Source of the DNA: Comamonadaceae bacterium
GTDB taxonomy: Bacteria; Pseudomonadota; Gammaproteobacteria; Burkholderiales; Burkholderiaceae_C
Direction of reading: 5' to 3'
NCBI GenBank assembly: GCA_027490925.1
Contig: JAIXXF010000001.1
Coordinates: 186,001 to 250,000, forward strand
DNA: 64,000 nucleotides
Position 1 is the first letter of the stretch. Every line of letters begins with the position of its first letter. The notes under the pieces are model-generated. The model did no database searches, had not been told where the DNA came from, and saw nothing but the letters and a program-made list of their open reading frames with translations. The translations under genes were made by a program, and so were the position numbers. This document shows, piece after piece, positions 54,620 to 63,604 of the stretch.

Positions 54620-55684
54620 ATGGGCTTTCTTCTCCCCCGGTCTGCGCGCGGCGTGGGCATCGCGTCGGCGGTGGTCACGGTGCTGGTCTGGACCGCGTTC
54701 ATCGTGATCGGCCGCGCTTCGGCCGGGCGCACGCTGTTGCCGTTTGACATCGGCGTGTGCCGCATCGTTGGGGCCAGCGCGGTGCTGTTGCCTTGGGGCG
54801 CCTGGCTGGTGTGGCGCGAGCGGCGCGCGGGGGCGACAGGCGGCAGTTGGCTTGGCCTGTCGCCGTTGTCCTTCCGGGTCACCGCCAGCGTCGGCGTGTT
54901 CGGCGGCTTGGGCTATGCGGCCTTGACTTACACCGGTTTTTTCTACGCGCCTGCGGCGCACGCGTCGGTGCTGATGCCGGGCAGCTTGCCGCTGTGGACC
55001 GCGTTGATGGCGATGTGGTGGCTGGACGACCGCATCACCCCAGCCCGCGCGTTGGGCCTGGCGCTGATCGTGCTCGGTGGCCTGTTGGTGGGTGGCGCCA
55101 GCCTGGCGCGGGCCCTTGACGGCGGCGAGGTCTGGAAGGGCGACCTGCTTTTCATGTCGGCGGCTCTGTGCTGGGCCGCCTACAGCGTGCAAGCCCGCCG
55201 CCACGGGCTGGACGCGGTGAAAGGCACAATCGCCATCACGGTGTTCGCTTTCTTCACCTACCTCCCCGCCTACGCGGTGCTGGCGCTGTCGGGCAGCTTG
55301 CCCAGCCGATTGGCCACCGCCCCGTGGGGCGAGATCGTGTTCCAGGCCGTGTTCCAGGGCGTGGGCACGGTGGTGGTGTCGGGCATTGCCTTCACCCAGA
55401 TGATTCGGTACTTTGGGCCGATCCGCTCGACCATGATCACCGCGCTGGTGCCCGGCTTGTCGGCGCTCGGCGCGGTGGTGTGGCTGGGCGAGCCGCTGTC
55501 GTGGAATTTGTGGGTCGGCCTGGGCTGTGTCACGGCTGGGATCGTGTTTGGCGTCCAGGCGGTGAGCCCCACTGCCGACGGGCCCATCTCCCACGTGGCG
55601 GGCGGCGCAGCCGCCGTTGACCGACCCGCAAGTGCTCCTGAAAACATAGCCAAGACGCCAGTTTCAACAAGGGCTGGCGGCTGA
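54620..55684 (+). CDS. EamA family transporter (DMT superfamily)
   Basis: The 354-residue protein has about ten hydrophobic helices in two EamA repeats (first near VVTVLVWTAFIVIGRAS, second near DLLFMSAALCWAAYSV), the pattern of drug/metabolite exporters. The exported compound is unknown. The ATG at 54620 is preceded by GATAAT with no ribosome binding site, so upstream in-frame codons are unlikely to be used. The last 20 or so codons (PENIAKTPVSTRAGG) fall in a dispersed repeat, so the C-terminus may have been extended by it. Confidence 0.9.
   Translation: MGFLLPRSARGVGIASAVVTVLVWTAFIVIGRASAGRTLLPFDIGVCRIVGASAVLLPWGAWLVWRERRAGATGGSWLGLSPLSFRVTASVGVFGGLGYAALTYTGFFYAPAAHASVLMPGSLPLWTALMAMWWLDDRITPARALGLALIVLGGLLVGGASLARALDGGEVWKGDLLFMSAALCWAAYSVQARRHGLDAVKGTIAITVFAFFTYLPAYAVLALSGSLPSRLATAPWGEIVFQAVFQGVGTVVVSGIAFTQMIRYFGPIRSTMITALVPGLSALGAVVWLGEPLSWNLWVGLGCVTAGIVFGVQAVSPTADGPISHVAGGAAAVDRPASAPENIAKTPVSTRAGG
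55639..55679. repeat. Dispersed repeat forming the 3' end of the EamA gene
   Basis: TGAAAACATAGCC (from 55639) shares the core of the 5828 palindrome and is followed by CGCCAG (55656-55661) and CTGGCG (55674-55679), a 6-bp inverted repeat. It encodes the non-conserved tail of the EamA protein. Confidence 0.4.
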
Positions 55685-55710
55685 TTTGGCATGATTCACC
55701 AGGTTCCCGC

Positions 55711-56448
55711 ATGAAAATCCTCGCTTTTGACACCAGCACCGACGCTTTGTCGGTGGCCTTGGGCGTGTGGCCCGCGCCCGGCGCTGAGCCGCGGCGATGG
55801 GAACACACCGGACCCGGGGGCGCCAAGGCCTCGGCGGCGCTGATCCCGGCGGTGATGGCGTTGTTGCAACAGGCCGGGCTGAACCTGTCCGAACTGGACG
55901 CGATCGCCTTCGGTCGTGGCCCCGGGGCGTTCACTGGCCTGCGCACCGCCTGCGCGGTGGCCCAGGGGCTGGCCTTCGGCGCAGACCGCCCGGTGCTGCC
56001 GGTCGACACGCTGCACGCCATGGCCGAGGAAGCACGCCATCACCACGGCGTGCAACGGGTGGTGGTGGTGTTGGACGCCCGCATGGACGAGGTCTACACC
56101 GCCCGCTACCAATTTGGTCCCGACGGCGCGCCCCCCACGGCGCTGCAGGTGGTGCCGCCCGAAGTGGTGCAGGCCACCGCGCCCTGGGTGCTGGCGGGCA
56201 ATGCGTTCACGGTCCACGGTGATCGCCTGCCCACCGGTGTGCCCCGCCTGTCGGTGCTGCCCACCGCCAGTGCCATGCTGCGGCTGGCGCCCGCGCTGCT
56301 GGCCGCAGGCCATGCTGTGCCCGCCGACCAGGCGATGCCCCTGTACATTCGAGACAAGGTGGCGTTCACCACCGACGAGCGGCTCGCCCAAGCCGTCACC
56401 CGCGCCACCACCGCCGAATCGCCCGTCGCCCCGACCCCCACGCCATGA
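55711..56448 (+). CDS. tsaB: tRNA threonylcarbamoyladenosine biosynthesis protein TsaB
   Basis: The 245-residue protein is the TsaB partner of TsaD in t6A tRNA modification. It has the ASKHA-type start ILAFDTSTDALSVAL and the conserved GRGPGAFTGLRTACAVAQGLAFG segment. It overlaps rimI by 4 bp, a common pairing. It begins 26 bp after the EamA stop, so a promoter or read-through is possible. Confidence 0.95.
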   Translation: MKILAFDTSTDALSVALGVWPAPGAEPRRWEHTGPGGAKASAALIPAVMALLQQAGLNLSELDAIAFGRGPGAFTGLRTACAVAQGLAFGADRPVLPVDTLHAMAEEARHHHGVQRVVVVLDARMDEVYTARYQFGPDGAPPTALQVVPPEVVQATAPWVLAGNAFTVHGDRLPTGVPRLSVLPTASAMLRLAPALLAAGHAVPADQAMPLYIRDKVAFTTDERLAQAVTRATTAESPVAPTPTP

Positions 56449-56912
56449 GCGCCGTCCTCCACCCCGCCGAAGCCTGGTTCCAGCCGATGCAATCGGCCGG
56501 GCTGGACCCGGTCATGGCGGTGGAGGCGCAGTGCTACAGCCACCCTTGGAGCCGCGCCAACTTCAACGACTGCCTCCACAGCGGCTACGAGGCCCAGGTG
56601 CTGTGCGGCGGCGACGAACTGATCGGTTACTTCGTCGCGATGAAGGGCGTGGACGAGGTGCACCTGCTCAACATCACCGTGGCCCCCGGTCACCAACGCC
56701 AGGGCTGGGCGCGCGTGATGCTGGACGCGCTGGCCGTGTGGTCGCGCGGCCAGGGCGCCCAATGGCTGTGGCTGGAGGTGCGCCTGAGCAACCTGCGTGC
56801 CATGAACGTGTACGAGGCCCACGGCTTTCGCCGCATCGGTGTGCGCAAGCGGTATTACCCCGCCCACGCGGGCCAGCGCGAGGACGCCGTCGTCATGAGC
56901 CTGAAGCTGTGA
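56445..56912 (+). CDS. rimI: Ribosomal protein alanine acetyltransferase
   Basis: The 155-residue GNAT acetyltransferase has the acetyl-CoA loop (VAPGHQRQGWARVML) and the RimI-type segments CYSHPWSRANFNDCL and NLRAMNVYEAHGF. It acetylates the N-terminal alanine of ribosomal protein S18. The ATG overlaps the tsaB stop. The uracil-DNA glycosylase gene follows 12 bp downstream. Confidence 0.93.
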   Translation: MSAVLHPAEAWFQPMQSAGLDPVMAVEAQCYSHPWSRANFNDCLHSGYEAQVLCGGDELIGYFVAMKGVDEVHLLNITVAPGHQRQGWARVMLDALAVWSRGQGAQWLWLEVRLSNLRAMNVYEAHGFRRIGVRKRYYPAHAGQREDAVVMSLKL

Positions 56913-56924
56913 GGGGAGCCCGCC

Positions 56925-57827
56925 GTGCTTGACCTCGACCCGCGCCAGCGCGCGATGCTGGAGGCCATGGGCGTGCCCGTGTGGTGGCCCGAGGCCACCA
57001 CACCGCGTGCGGCCACTGAAGTCACCAGCGCATCGGAAGTGGCCACCCCAGCGGCGGCCTCAGCAGCGTTCCCTGCAGTGGCTTCTGCATCGGCGGCCGC
57101 ATCGGCAACGACACCACCGGTCTCTGCGCCCGACTCTCCGTTGGCAGCGACCGACCGCAGCGCCAGCGCCCACCCGGTGGCCAATGCGGTGCCTGCGGGT
57201 GGGCGCAGCGCCGCCATCGCCGCGATGGACTGGGGCCAGTTGCAGGCCGCTGTGGCGGGTTGCGAGGCCTGCGGACTGTGCCACACCCGCACCCGCACCG
57301 TGTTTGGCGTCGGGCCAGGCCCGTCGGACACACCGCCGCCGGTGGATTTTTTGGTGGTCGGCGAGGCGCCAGGCGAACAGGAGGACCTCGCGGGCGAACC
57401 CTTTGTCGGCCCGGCGGGCAAGCTGTTGGACAACATGCTGAAGGCGATCGGCCTGAGCCGACACGGTGCCGCGCCACTACGCGGGGCCTACATCGCCAAC
57501 GCCCTGAAGTGCCGTCCTCCTGGTAACCGCAACCCCACGCCCGACGAGCTGGCCCAGTGTTTGCCCCACCTGCAACGGCAAGTGGCGCTGCTGCGGCCCA
57601 AAATCATCCTCGCCGCAGGGCGGTTTGCGGTGCAGGCCCTGCTGCAAGACAGCGTGCCCGGTGTGCACGCCCTGCCGCTGGGCAAGCTGCGTGGCCAAGT
57701 GCACCACCACCAGGGCGTGCCGGTGGTGGTCACCTACCACCCCGCGTATTTGCTGCGCGCCCTGCCCGAGAAGGCAAAGGCCTGGGCCGACCTCTGCCTG
57801 GCGCTGGACACGCTGAACCGCGCTTGA
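56925..57827 (+). CDS. Uracil-DNA glycosylase, family 4-like (Fe-S)
   Basis: The 300-residue repair enzyme has an alanine-rich N-terminal extension (about 25-85) and a catalytic domain with GEAPGEQEDLAGEPFVGPAG, the NALKCRPPGNRNP segment and the HPAYLLR motif. Cysteines in CEACGLC, NALKCRP and nearby fit the four ligands of a [4Fe-4S] cluster. It should remove uracil from DNA. The start is a GTG at 56925 with GGGGAG upstream. It follows tsaB-rimI, as in many proteobacteria. Confidence 0.93.
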   Translation: MLDLDPRQRAMLEAMGVPVWWPEATTPRAATEVTSASEVATPAAASAAFPAVASASAAASATTPPVSAPDSPLAATDRSASAHPVANAVPAGGRSAAIAAMDWGQLQAAVAGCEACGLCHTRTRTVFGVGPGPSDTPPPVDFLVVGEAPGEQEDLAGEPFVGPAGKLLDNMLKAIGLSRHGAAPLRGAYIANALKCRPPGNRNPTPDELAQCLPHLQRQVALLRPKIILAAGRFAVQALLQDSVPGVHALPLGKLRGQVHHHQGVPVVVTYHPAYLLRALPEKAKAWADLCLALDTLNRA

Positions 57828-57910
57828 TCGGCGCTGGGTCCGCGCTTGTAAGGCCAGCGGGCGGCACCACGGTGGCCTCGCCGGGCGGCCGTGGCAGCGG
57901 TGCTGGTCCC

Positions 57911-57916
57911 TACAAT
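57911..57916 (+). promoter_or_regulatory. -10 box of pyrF, leaderless arrangement
   Basis: TACAAT, six bases (GCCCGA), then the pyrF ATG. No ribosome binding site and no good -35. Confidence 0.55.
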
Positions 57917-57922
57917 GCCCGA

Positions 57923-58753
57923 ATGACTTTCACCGAGATGCTGCGCGCGGCCGAGGCGCAGAGCCGGTCCATGCTGTGCGTGGGCCTGGACCCCGAACCC
58001 GCCAAATTCCCGGGCACATGGCGTGGCGACGCCAACAAGATGTTTGACTTTTGCGCCGCCATCGTTGATGCCACGGCCGATCTGGTCATTGCCTACAAGC
58101 CGCAGATCGCGTACTTCGCGGCGCACCGGGCCGAGCCGCAGCTGGAGCGGTTGATCGCCCACATCCGCCGCGCCGCGCCGCAGGTGCCGGTCATTCTGGA
58201 CGCCAAACGCGGCGACATCGGCTCGACCGCCGAGCAGTACGCGCTGGAGGCCTTTGAGCGCTATGGCGCCGACGCGGTCACGCTGTCGCCATTCATGGGG
58301 TTCGATTCGGTCCAGCCCTACCTCAAGCACCACGGCAAAGGCGCGTTTTTGCTTTGCCGCACCTCCAACCCCGGTGGGGACGACCTGCAGGCGCAGCGCC
58401 TCACGTCGGTGGACGGTGAGCCGCGGGTGTACGAACACATCGCCCGCCTGGCCCAGGGGCCGTGGAACCTGAACGGACAGCTCGGCCTGGTGGTGGGGGC
58501 CACTTACCCGGCGGAGATCGAACGGGTGCGGGCGGTGGCGCCCACGTTGCCGTTGTTGATTCCCGGTGTGGGCGCGCAAGGCGGCGACGCGGTGGCCACG
58601 GTCAAGGCCGGCTGGCGGCCCGATGCGCCGATTGTGGTGAATTCATCGCGCGCCATTCTGTACGCGTCGTCTGGCGACGACTTCGCCGCCGCGGCTCGGC
58701 GCGAGGCGCAAACCACACGGGACGTGCTGCACGGGGCAAAATCAGGCCTATGA
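57923..58753 (+). CDS. pyrF: Orotidine 5'-phosphate decarboxylase
   Basis: The 276-residue type 2 PyrF makes UMP, the last step of pyrimidine synthesis. The catalytic [15 protein letters not shown] motif, the N-terminal [13 protein letters not shown] and the C-terminal PGVGAQGGD loop are present. The ATG at 57923 follows the TACAAT box directly. It overlaps proA by 4 bp. Confidence 0.96.
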   Translation: MTFTEMLRAAEAQSRSMLCVGLDPEPAKFPGTWRGDANKMFDFCAAIVDATADLVIAYKPQIAYFAAHRAEPQLERLIAHIRRAAPQVPVILDAKRGDIGSTAEQYALEAFERYGADAVTLSPFMGFDSVQPYLKHHGKGAFLLCRTSNPGGDDLQAQRLTSVDGEPRVYEHIARLAQGPWNLNGQLGLVVGATYPAEIERVRAVAPTLPLLIPGVGAQGGDAVATVKAGWRPDAPIVVNSSRAILYASSGDDFAAAARREAQTTRDVLHGAKSGL

Positions 58754-60030
58754 ACGCGTTGAACGTCACCGAACTGATGCAGGCCATGGGCGTGCACGCC
58801 CGACAGGCGTCGGCCGAGATGGCCAAGGCCTCCACCGCCACCAAAAACCGCGCGCTGAAAACCCTGGCGCAGCTGCTGCGCGCCAACGTGGACGCCTTGC
58901 AGGTGGACAACGCCAAGGACATCGACCGCGCGGTAGCCGCCGGCTTGGCCGCGCCCATGGTGGACCGGCTGCGCTTGAGCCCCAAGGTGATTGCCACCGT
59001 CGCCGAGGGGTGCGAGCAGCTGGCCGCCATGCCCGACGTGATCGGCGACATCGTGGGTTTGAAGCAGCAGCCCAGCGGCATCCGCGTGGGCCAAATGCGG
59101 GTGCCTTTGGGTGTGTTCGGCATGATTTTTGAGAGCCGGCCGAACGTGACCATCGAGGCGGCCAGCTTGAGCATCAAGAGCGGCAACGCTTGCATCTTGC
59201 GTGGCGGCTCCGAGGCCATTGAGTCCAACCAGGCGCTGGCCCGGCTGGTGCAGCAGGCGCTGGTCGAAAGCGGCCTGCCCGCCGAGGCGGTGCAGATGGT
59301 GCCCACCACCGACCGCGAGGCCGTGGGCCAGCTCATCGCCATGCCGCAGTACGTGGACGTGGTGATCCCGCGCGGCGGCAAAGGGCTGATCGAGCGCATC
59401 AGCCGCGAGGCCAAGGTGCCCGTCATCAAGCACCTGGACGGCAATTGCCACACCTATGTGGACGACCCTTGCGACGTCGCCATGGCGGTCAAGGTGGCCG
59501 ACAACGCCAAAACCAACAAATACAGCCCGTGCAACGCGAGCGAGGGCCTGCTGGTCGCGCGCGGCGTGGCGGCGCAGTTCCTGCCGTTGATAGGCGCGGT
59601 GTATGCCGCCAAGGGCGTGGAGATGCGCTGCGACGCCGAAGCCCAAGCCATTTTGGCGGCGGTGCCTGGCGCGCAGGTGGTGAGGGCCACCGAACAGGAC
59701 TGGTTTGAGGAATACCTCGCGCCCATCATCAGCGTGAAGGTGGTCGCTGGGCTGGACGAAGCGATCGCCCACATCAACCACTACGGCAGCCACCACACCG
59801 ACGCCATCCTGACCACCGACCACGTCCACGCCCAGCGCTTTTTGCGCGAAGTCGATTCCGCCAGCGTGATGGTGAATGCGAGCACCCGCTTCGCCGACGG
59901 CTTTGAGTATGGCTTGGGCGCAGAGATCGGTATTTCCACCGACAAAGTCCACGCCCGTGGCCCGGTCGGCATCGAAGGCCTGACTTCCTTGAAATACGTG
60001 GTTCTGGGCCAAGGTGAAGTCAGAAGCTAA
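58750..60030 (+). CDS. proA: Glutamate-5-semialdehyde dehydrogenase
   Basis: ProA reduces glutamyl phosphate in proline synthesis. The 426-residue protein has [32 protein letters not shown] and the catalytic cysteine in [12 protein letters not shown]. The ATG overlaps the pyrF stop. A CAAAAT element seven bases upstream may give an extra start. The usual partner proB is not in this window. Confidence 0.96.
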   Translation: MNALNVTELMQAMGVHARQASAEMAKASTATKNRALKTLAQLLRANVDALQVDNAKDIDRAVAAGLAAPMVDRLRLSPKVIATVAEGCEQLAAMPDVIGDIVGLKQQPSGIRVGQMRVPLGVFGMIFESRPNVTIEAASLSIKSGNACILRGGSEAIESNQALARLVQQALVESGLPAEAVQMVPTTDREAVGQLIAMPQYVDVVIPRGGKGLIERISREAKVPVIKHLDGNCHTYVDDPCDVAMAVKVADNAKTNKYSPCNASEGLLVARGVAAQFLPLIGAVYAAKGVEMRCDAEAQAILAAVPGAQVVRATEQDWFEEYLAPIISVKVVAGLDEAIAHINHYGSHHTDAILTTDHVHAQRFLREVDSASVMVNASTRFADGFEYGLGAEIGISTDKVHARGPVGIEGLTSLKYVVLGQGEVRS

Positions 60031-60144
60031 CCGGTTCCTCACCCGCATCCGCCACCAACAACCCACTGCAACCACACCCGCCCATTTCCAACGTGCGTGG
60101 GTCCGGCGCCGCCGGTCCACCGCATCGCCCTCCAGTGGGGGGAG

Positions 60145-60159
60145 GCGGCCTTCGGCCGC
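60145..60159. repeat. GC hairpin upstream of gshA
   Basis: GCGGCC, TTC, GGCCGC form a strong stem-loop 19 bp before the gshA ATG. The 148-bp gap 60031-60178 has no other feature. The flanking GGGGGGAGG and CAGGGGGCG resemble an intergenic repeat. It might end proA transcription or affect gshA translation. Confidence 0.4.
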
Positions 60160-60178
60160 TTCAGGGGGCGCAACGCTT

Positions 60179-61474
60179 ATGGTCCCGCACCTCGTCACGG
60201 CCTTGAATGGCCCCATCAATGAACTCGAACAGCGCGTGCTGGATTCCATGCCCGCCATTGAGCGCTGGTTCCGGCTGGAATGGATGGAGCACACGCCGCC
60301 GTTCTACACCTCGGTGGACGTGCGCAACGCCGGGTTCAAGCTGGCGCCCGTGGACACCAACCTGTACCCCGGTGGTTGGAATAACCTGACCCCCGAGATG
60401 CTGCCGCTGGCGGTGCAGGCGGCCATGGCGGCGATCGAAAAGATCTGCCCGGAAGCGCGCAACCTGCTGTTGATCCCTGAGAACCACACCCGAAACACGT
60501 TCTACCTGAGCAACGTGGTGCAGCTGCAGCGCATCTTTCACATGGCGGGTCTGAACGTGCGCGTGGGCTCCATCAGCCCCGACATCAAAGGCCCGACCGA
60601 GATCCCGTTGCCCAACGGCGAGACCATCACGCTGGAGCCGGTGGTCCGCACCAAGCGGCGTCTGGGGCTCAAGGATTTCGACCCGTGCACCATCTTGCTC
60701 AACAACGACTTGAGCGCGGGCACCCCGGGCATCCTGGAAGACATTCACGAGCAGTATTTGCTGCCGCCGCTGCACGCGGGCTGGAGCGTGCGCCGCAAGA
60801 GCCAGCACTTCAAGAGCTACGAGGAAGTGTCCAAGCGGTTTGGCAAGCTGCTGGGCATCGACCCTTGGCTGATCAACCCGATGTACAACCAGTGCGGCGA
60901 GGTGAATTTCGCCGAAGGCACCGGCATGGAATGCCTCACCAGCAACGTGGACGCGCTGCTGGGCAAGATCCGGCGGAAGTACAAGGAGTACGGCATTCAC
61001 GAGAAGCCGTTTGTGGTCGTCAAGGCCGACAACGGCACGTATGGCATGGGCATCATGACGGTGCGCGATGTCAAGGACCTGGAGGCGCTCAACCGCAAGG
61101 GCAAAAACAAGATGGCGGTGATCAAGGACGGCCAGGCGGTGAACGAGGTCATCATCCAAGAAGGGGTATTGACCAACGAGCGCATGAACGACGCGGTGGC
61201 CGAGCCGGTGGTCTACATGATGGACCGCTACGTGGTTGGCGGCTTCTACCGCATCCACGCCGAGCGTGGCGTGGACGAGAACCTCAATGCCCCCGGGGCC
61301 AGCTTTGTGCCCCTGGCGTTTGCCGACTCCACCCACCTGCCGCAGCCCGGCGTGAAACCCGGTGCCAGCGCGCCCAACCGCTTTTACATGTACGGAGTCA
61401 TCGGCCGCCTGGCGATGCTGGCCGCCAGCTACGAGCTGGAAGCCACCGACCCGGACGCCGAGGTCTACGACTGA
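60179..61474 (+). CDS. gshA: Glutamate-cysteine ligase (beta-proteobacterial type)
   Basis: The 431-residue protein matches the GshA form found in beta-proteobacteria and Acidithiobacillus, unlike E. coli GshA. It makes gamma-glutamylcysteine, the first step of glutathione synthesis. Recognisable segments are the VDTNLYPGGWNNL block, LLIPENHTRNTFY, NNDLSAGTPGIL and VVKADNGTYGMGIM. The ATG at 60179 starts MVPHLVTALNGP; the upstream frame is arginine-rich and unlikely. With gshB nearby, this gives full glutathione synthesis, which also feeds frmA/fghA in this window. Confidence 0.94.
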   Translation: MVPHLVTALNGPINELEQRVLDSMPAIERWFRLEWMEHTPPFYTSVDVRNAGFKLAPVDTNLYPGGWNNLTPEMLPLAVQAAMAAIEKICPEARNLLLIPENHTRNTFYLSNVVQLQRIFHMAGLNVRVGSISPDIKGPTEIPLPNGETITLEPVVRTKRRLGLKDFDPCTILLNNDLSAGTPGILEDIHEQYLLPPLHAGWSVRRKSQHFKSYEEVSKRFGKLLGIDPWLINPMYNQCGEVNFAEGTGMECLTSNVDALLGKIRRKYKEYGIHEKPFVVVKADNGTYGMGIMTVRDVKDLEALNRKGKNKMAVIKDGQAVNEVIIQEGVLTNERMNDAVAEPVVYMMDRYVVGGFYRIHAERGVDENLNAPGASFVPLAFADSTHLPQPGVKPGASAPNRFYMYGVIGRLAMLAASYELEATDPDAEVYD

Positions 61475-61681
61475 TCGCCCCACACGGTGAACCGGCCCGG
61501 CTTTCGGCGCGACGAGAACCCGCGCCTCGCGGACCTGCGCAGGGTGAGTTGCCGCACCGCAACAAACAAACGCTGGCGGCGGCTTTAGAACGCCCCGTCT
61601 GATTGCCGACCCCCAGGCCGGGAGCAAAATACAGGTCCCTTGGCAACCGCGCCTCGACACCCATCTGTTGAGGCCCTCCCC

Positions 61682-63550
61682 GTGTCAGCATCCAAATCCT
61701 CTCTCGCTGTGCTCACCCTGGGCGCGCTCGGCGTTGTTTACGGCGATATCGGCACCAGTGTCCTGTACGCCTTGAAAGTGGTGTTCACCGAAGGCGGCGT
61801 ACCACTGACCCCAGACAATATTTACGGCATCTTGTCGCTGGTGTTTTGGCTGATCAGCATCGTGGTGTCGCTCAAGTACGTGACCCTGATTTTGAGAGCC
61901 GACAACAAAGGCGAGGGCGGGCTGATCGCCATGCTGGCGCTGGCGTCCAACGCGGTGAGGGACAGGCCCCACCTGCGCCGGGTGGTGCTGTTCATCGGCA
62001 TCGGTGGCACCGCGATTTTTTACGGCGATGGCGTCATCACCCCAGCGATCTCGGTGCTGTCGGCGGTGGAGGGACTGGAGTTGATCTCACCGCGGCTCAA
62101 GTCGTACGTGATGCCGTTGTCGCTGGTCATCCTCTTCTTGCTGTTCTACGTGCAAAAAAAGGGCACAGCGGGGATTGGTCGTTTGTTCGGCCCGATCTGC
62201 ACCGTCTGGTTTTTGGCGATCGGTGCGTTGGGCGTGCCCCACATCGCCGACCACCCTGAGGTGCTGGCCGCGGTCAGCCCGCACCATGCGCTGAACTTTG
62301 TGCTGGCCCACCCAGGCACCACTTTTTTGCTGTTGGGCGCGCTGGTGCTGTGCGTCACCGGTGTGGAAGCGCTGTACGCCGACATGGGCCACTTCGGTAA
62401 ACAGCCCATTCGGCTGGCGTGGTTCACCTTGGTCATGCCCGCGCTGCTGCTCAACTACTTCGGCCAGGGCGCCATGCTGCTCTACACCCCAGAGCACGTG
62501 AGCAACCCGTTTTATCTGATGGCCCCCGACTGGGCCTTGATCCCACTTGTGATGTTGGCCACTGCGGCGACGGTGATCGCCTCGCAGGCGCTTTTGTCAG
62601 CCGCTTTTTCAGTGACCAAACAGGCCATCCAATTGGGCTATCTGCCGCGCATGGTGATTCGCCACACCTCTGTGCGTGAAGCCGGGCAAATCTACATTCC
62701 AGCGGTGAACTGGGCCTTGTTCGGCGCGATTGTGGTCGCAATCGCGTTATTCAAAACCTCGTCCAACCTCGCCACCGCTTACGGCATCGCGGTCACCACT
62801 GACATGCTGATCACGACAACGCTGACCTTCTTTGTGATCCGCTACGCGTGGAAATTGCCGCTGTGGTTGTGCCTGGGTGCCACCGCCCTGTTTTTTTTGA
62901 TTGACTTTCTGCTGCTCGCGTCCAACTCGCTCAAGTTCTTTGAAGGCGGCTGGTTCCCGGTGCTGATCGGCATCGCGATGTTCACCGTCATGATGACCTG
63001 GAAGCAGGGCCGCAAGCTGCTCAACGACAAGGTGCGCGCCGACGCCCTTGACCTGCCCAGTTTTCTGGAAGCGGTGTTCATCAGCCCGCCGGTGCGCGTG
63101 GAGGGCACGGCGGTGTTCCTGACCACCGAGACCGGCACCGTGCCCAACGCGCTGCTGCACAACCTCAAGCACAACAAGGTGCTACACCAGCACAACCTGT
63201 TCGTGACCGTGAAAAGCCACGAGGTGCCCTGGATCGGGCTGGACAAGCGGGTGGCGATCGAATCGCTGGGCCACGACTGCTGGCAGGTCACCATCCATTA
63301 CGGCTTCAAAAACGACCCAGACGTGCCGCGCGCGTTGGAGCAGATCCGCGGTCGCGGCTGCGAATTCGAGCCGATGAACACCAGCTATTTCCTGTCCCGC
63401 GACCTGGTGGTGCCCACCATCGGTGGCGGCATGGCGCGCTGGCGCGAAAAACTGTTCGCCCAGATGCACCACAACGCCAGCGGTGCGGCCGACTTCTTGA
63501 ACCTGCCCAACAACGCGGTGGTGGAGCTCGGCTCCAAGATCGAGATCTGA
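61682..63550 (+). CDS. kup: Low-affinity potassium transport protein Kup
   Basis: Kup is a proton-coupled potassium uptake protein. From the GTG at 61682 it has 622 residues, the normal size, with about 12 membrane helices and a C-terminal cytoplasmic domain. The signature [19 protein letters not shown], the [19 protein letters not shown] helix and [13 protein letters not shown] are present. The GTG has GAGG eight bases upstream; a TTG at 61640 is less likely. A CAAAAT element at 61625-61630 may be the promoter. The gene lies between gshA and gshB. Confidence 0.95.
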   Translation: MSASKSSLAVLTLGALGVVYGDIGTSVLYALKVVFTEGGVPLTPDNIYGILSLVFWLISIVVSLKYVTLILRADNKGEGGLIAMLALASNAVRDRPHLRRVVLFIGIGGTAIFYGDGVITPAISVLSAVEGLELISPRLKSYVMPLSLVILFLLFYVQKKGTAGIGRLFGPICTVWFLAIGALGVPHIADHPEVLAAVSPHHALNFVLAHPGTTFLLLGALVLCVTGVEALYADMGHFGKQPIRLAWFTLVMPALLLNYFGQGAMLLYTPEHVSNPFYLMAPDWALIPLVMLATAATVIASQALLSAAFSVTKQAIQLGYLPRMVIRHTSVREAGQIYIPAVNWALFGAIVVAIALFKTSSNLATAYGIAVTTDMLITTTLTFFVIRYAWKLPLWLCLGATALFFLIDFLLLASNSLKFFEGGWFPVLIGIAMFTVMMTWKQGRKLLNDKVRADALDLPSFLEAVFISPPVRVEGTAVFLTTETGTVPNALLHNLKHNKVLHQHNLFVTVKSHEVPWIGLDKRVAIESLGHDCWQVTIHYGFKNDPDVPRALEQIRGRGCEFEPMNTSYFLSRDLVVPTIGGGMARWREKLFAQMHHNASGAADFLNLPNNAVVELGSKIEI

Positions 63551-63592
63551 GGCGTCGGTTGTGCGCTGCCAGCGCGCCGCGCGCGGGTTGGC

Positions 63593-63598
63593 GACAAT
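63593..63598 (+). promoter_or_regulatory. -10 box of gshB, leaderless arrangement
   Basis: GACAAT, six bases (GCGTGG), then the gshB ATG. No ribosome binding site. Confidence 0.5.
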
Positions 63599-63604
63599 GC
63601 GTGG

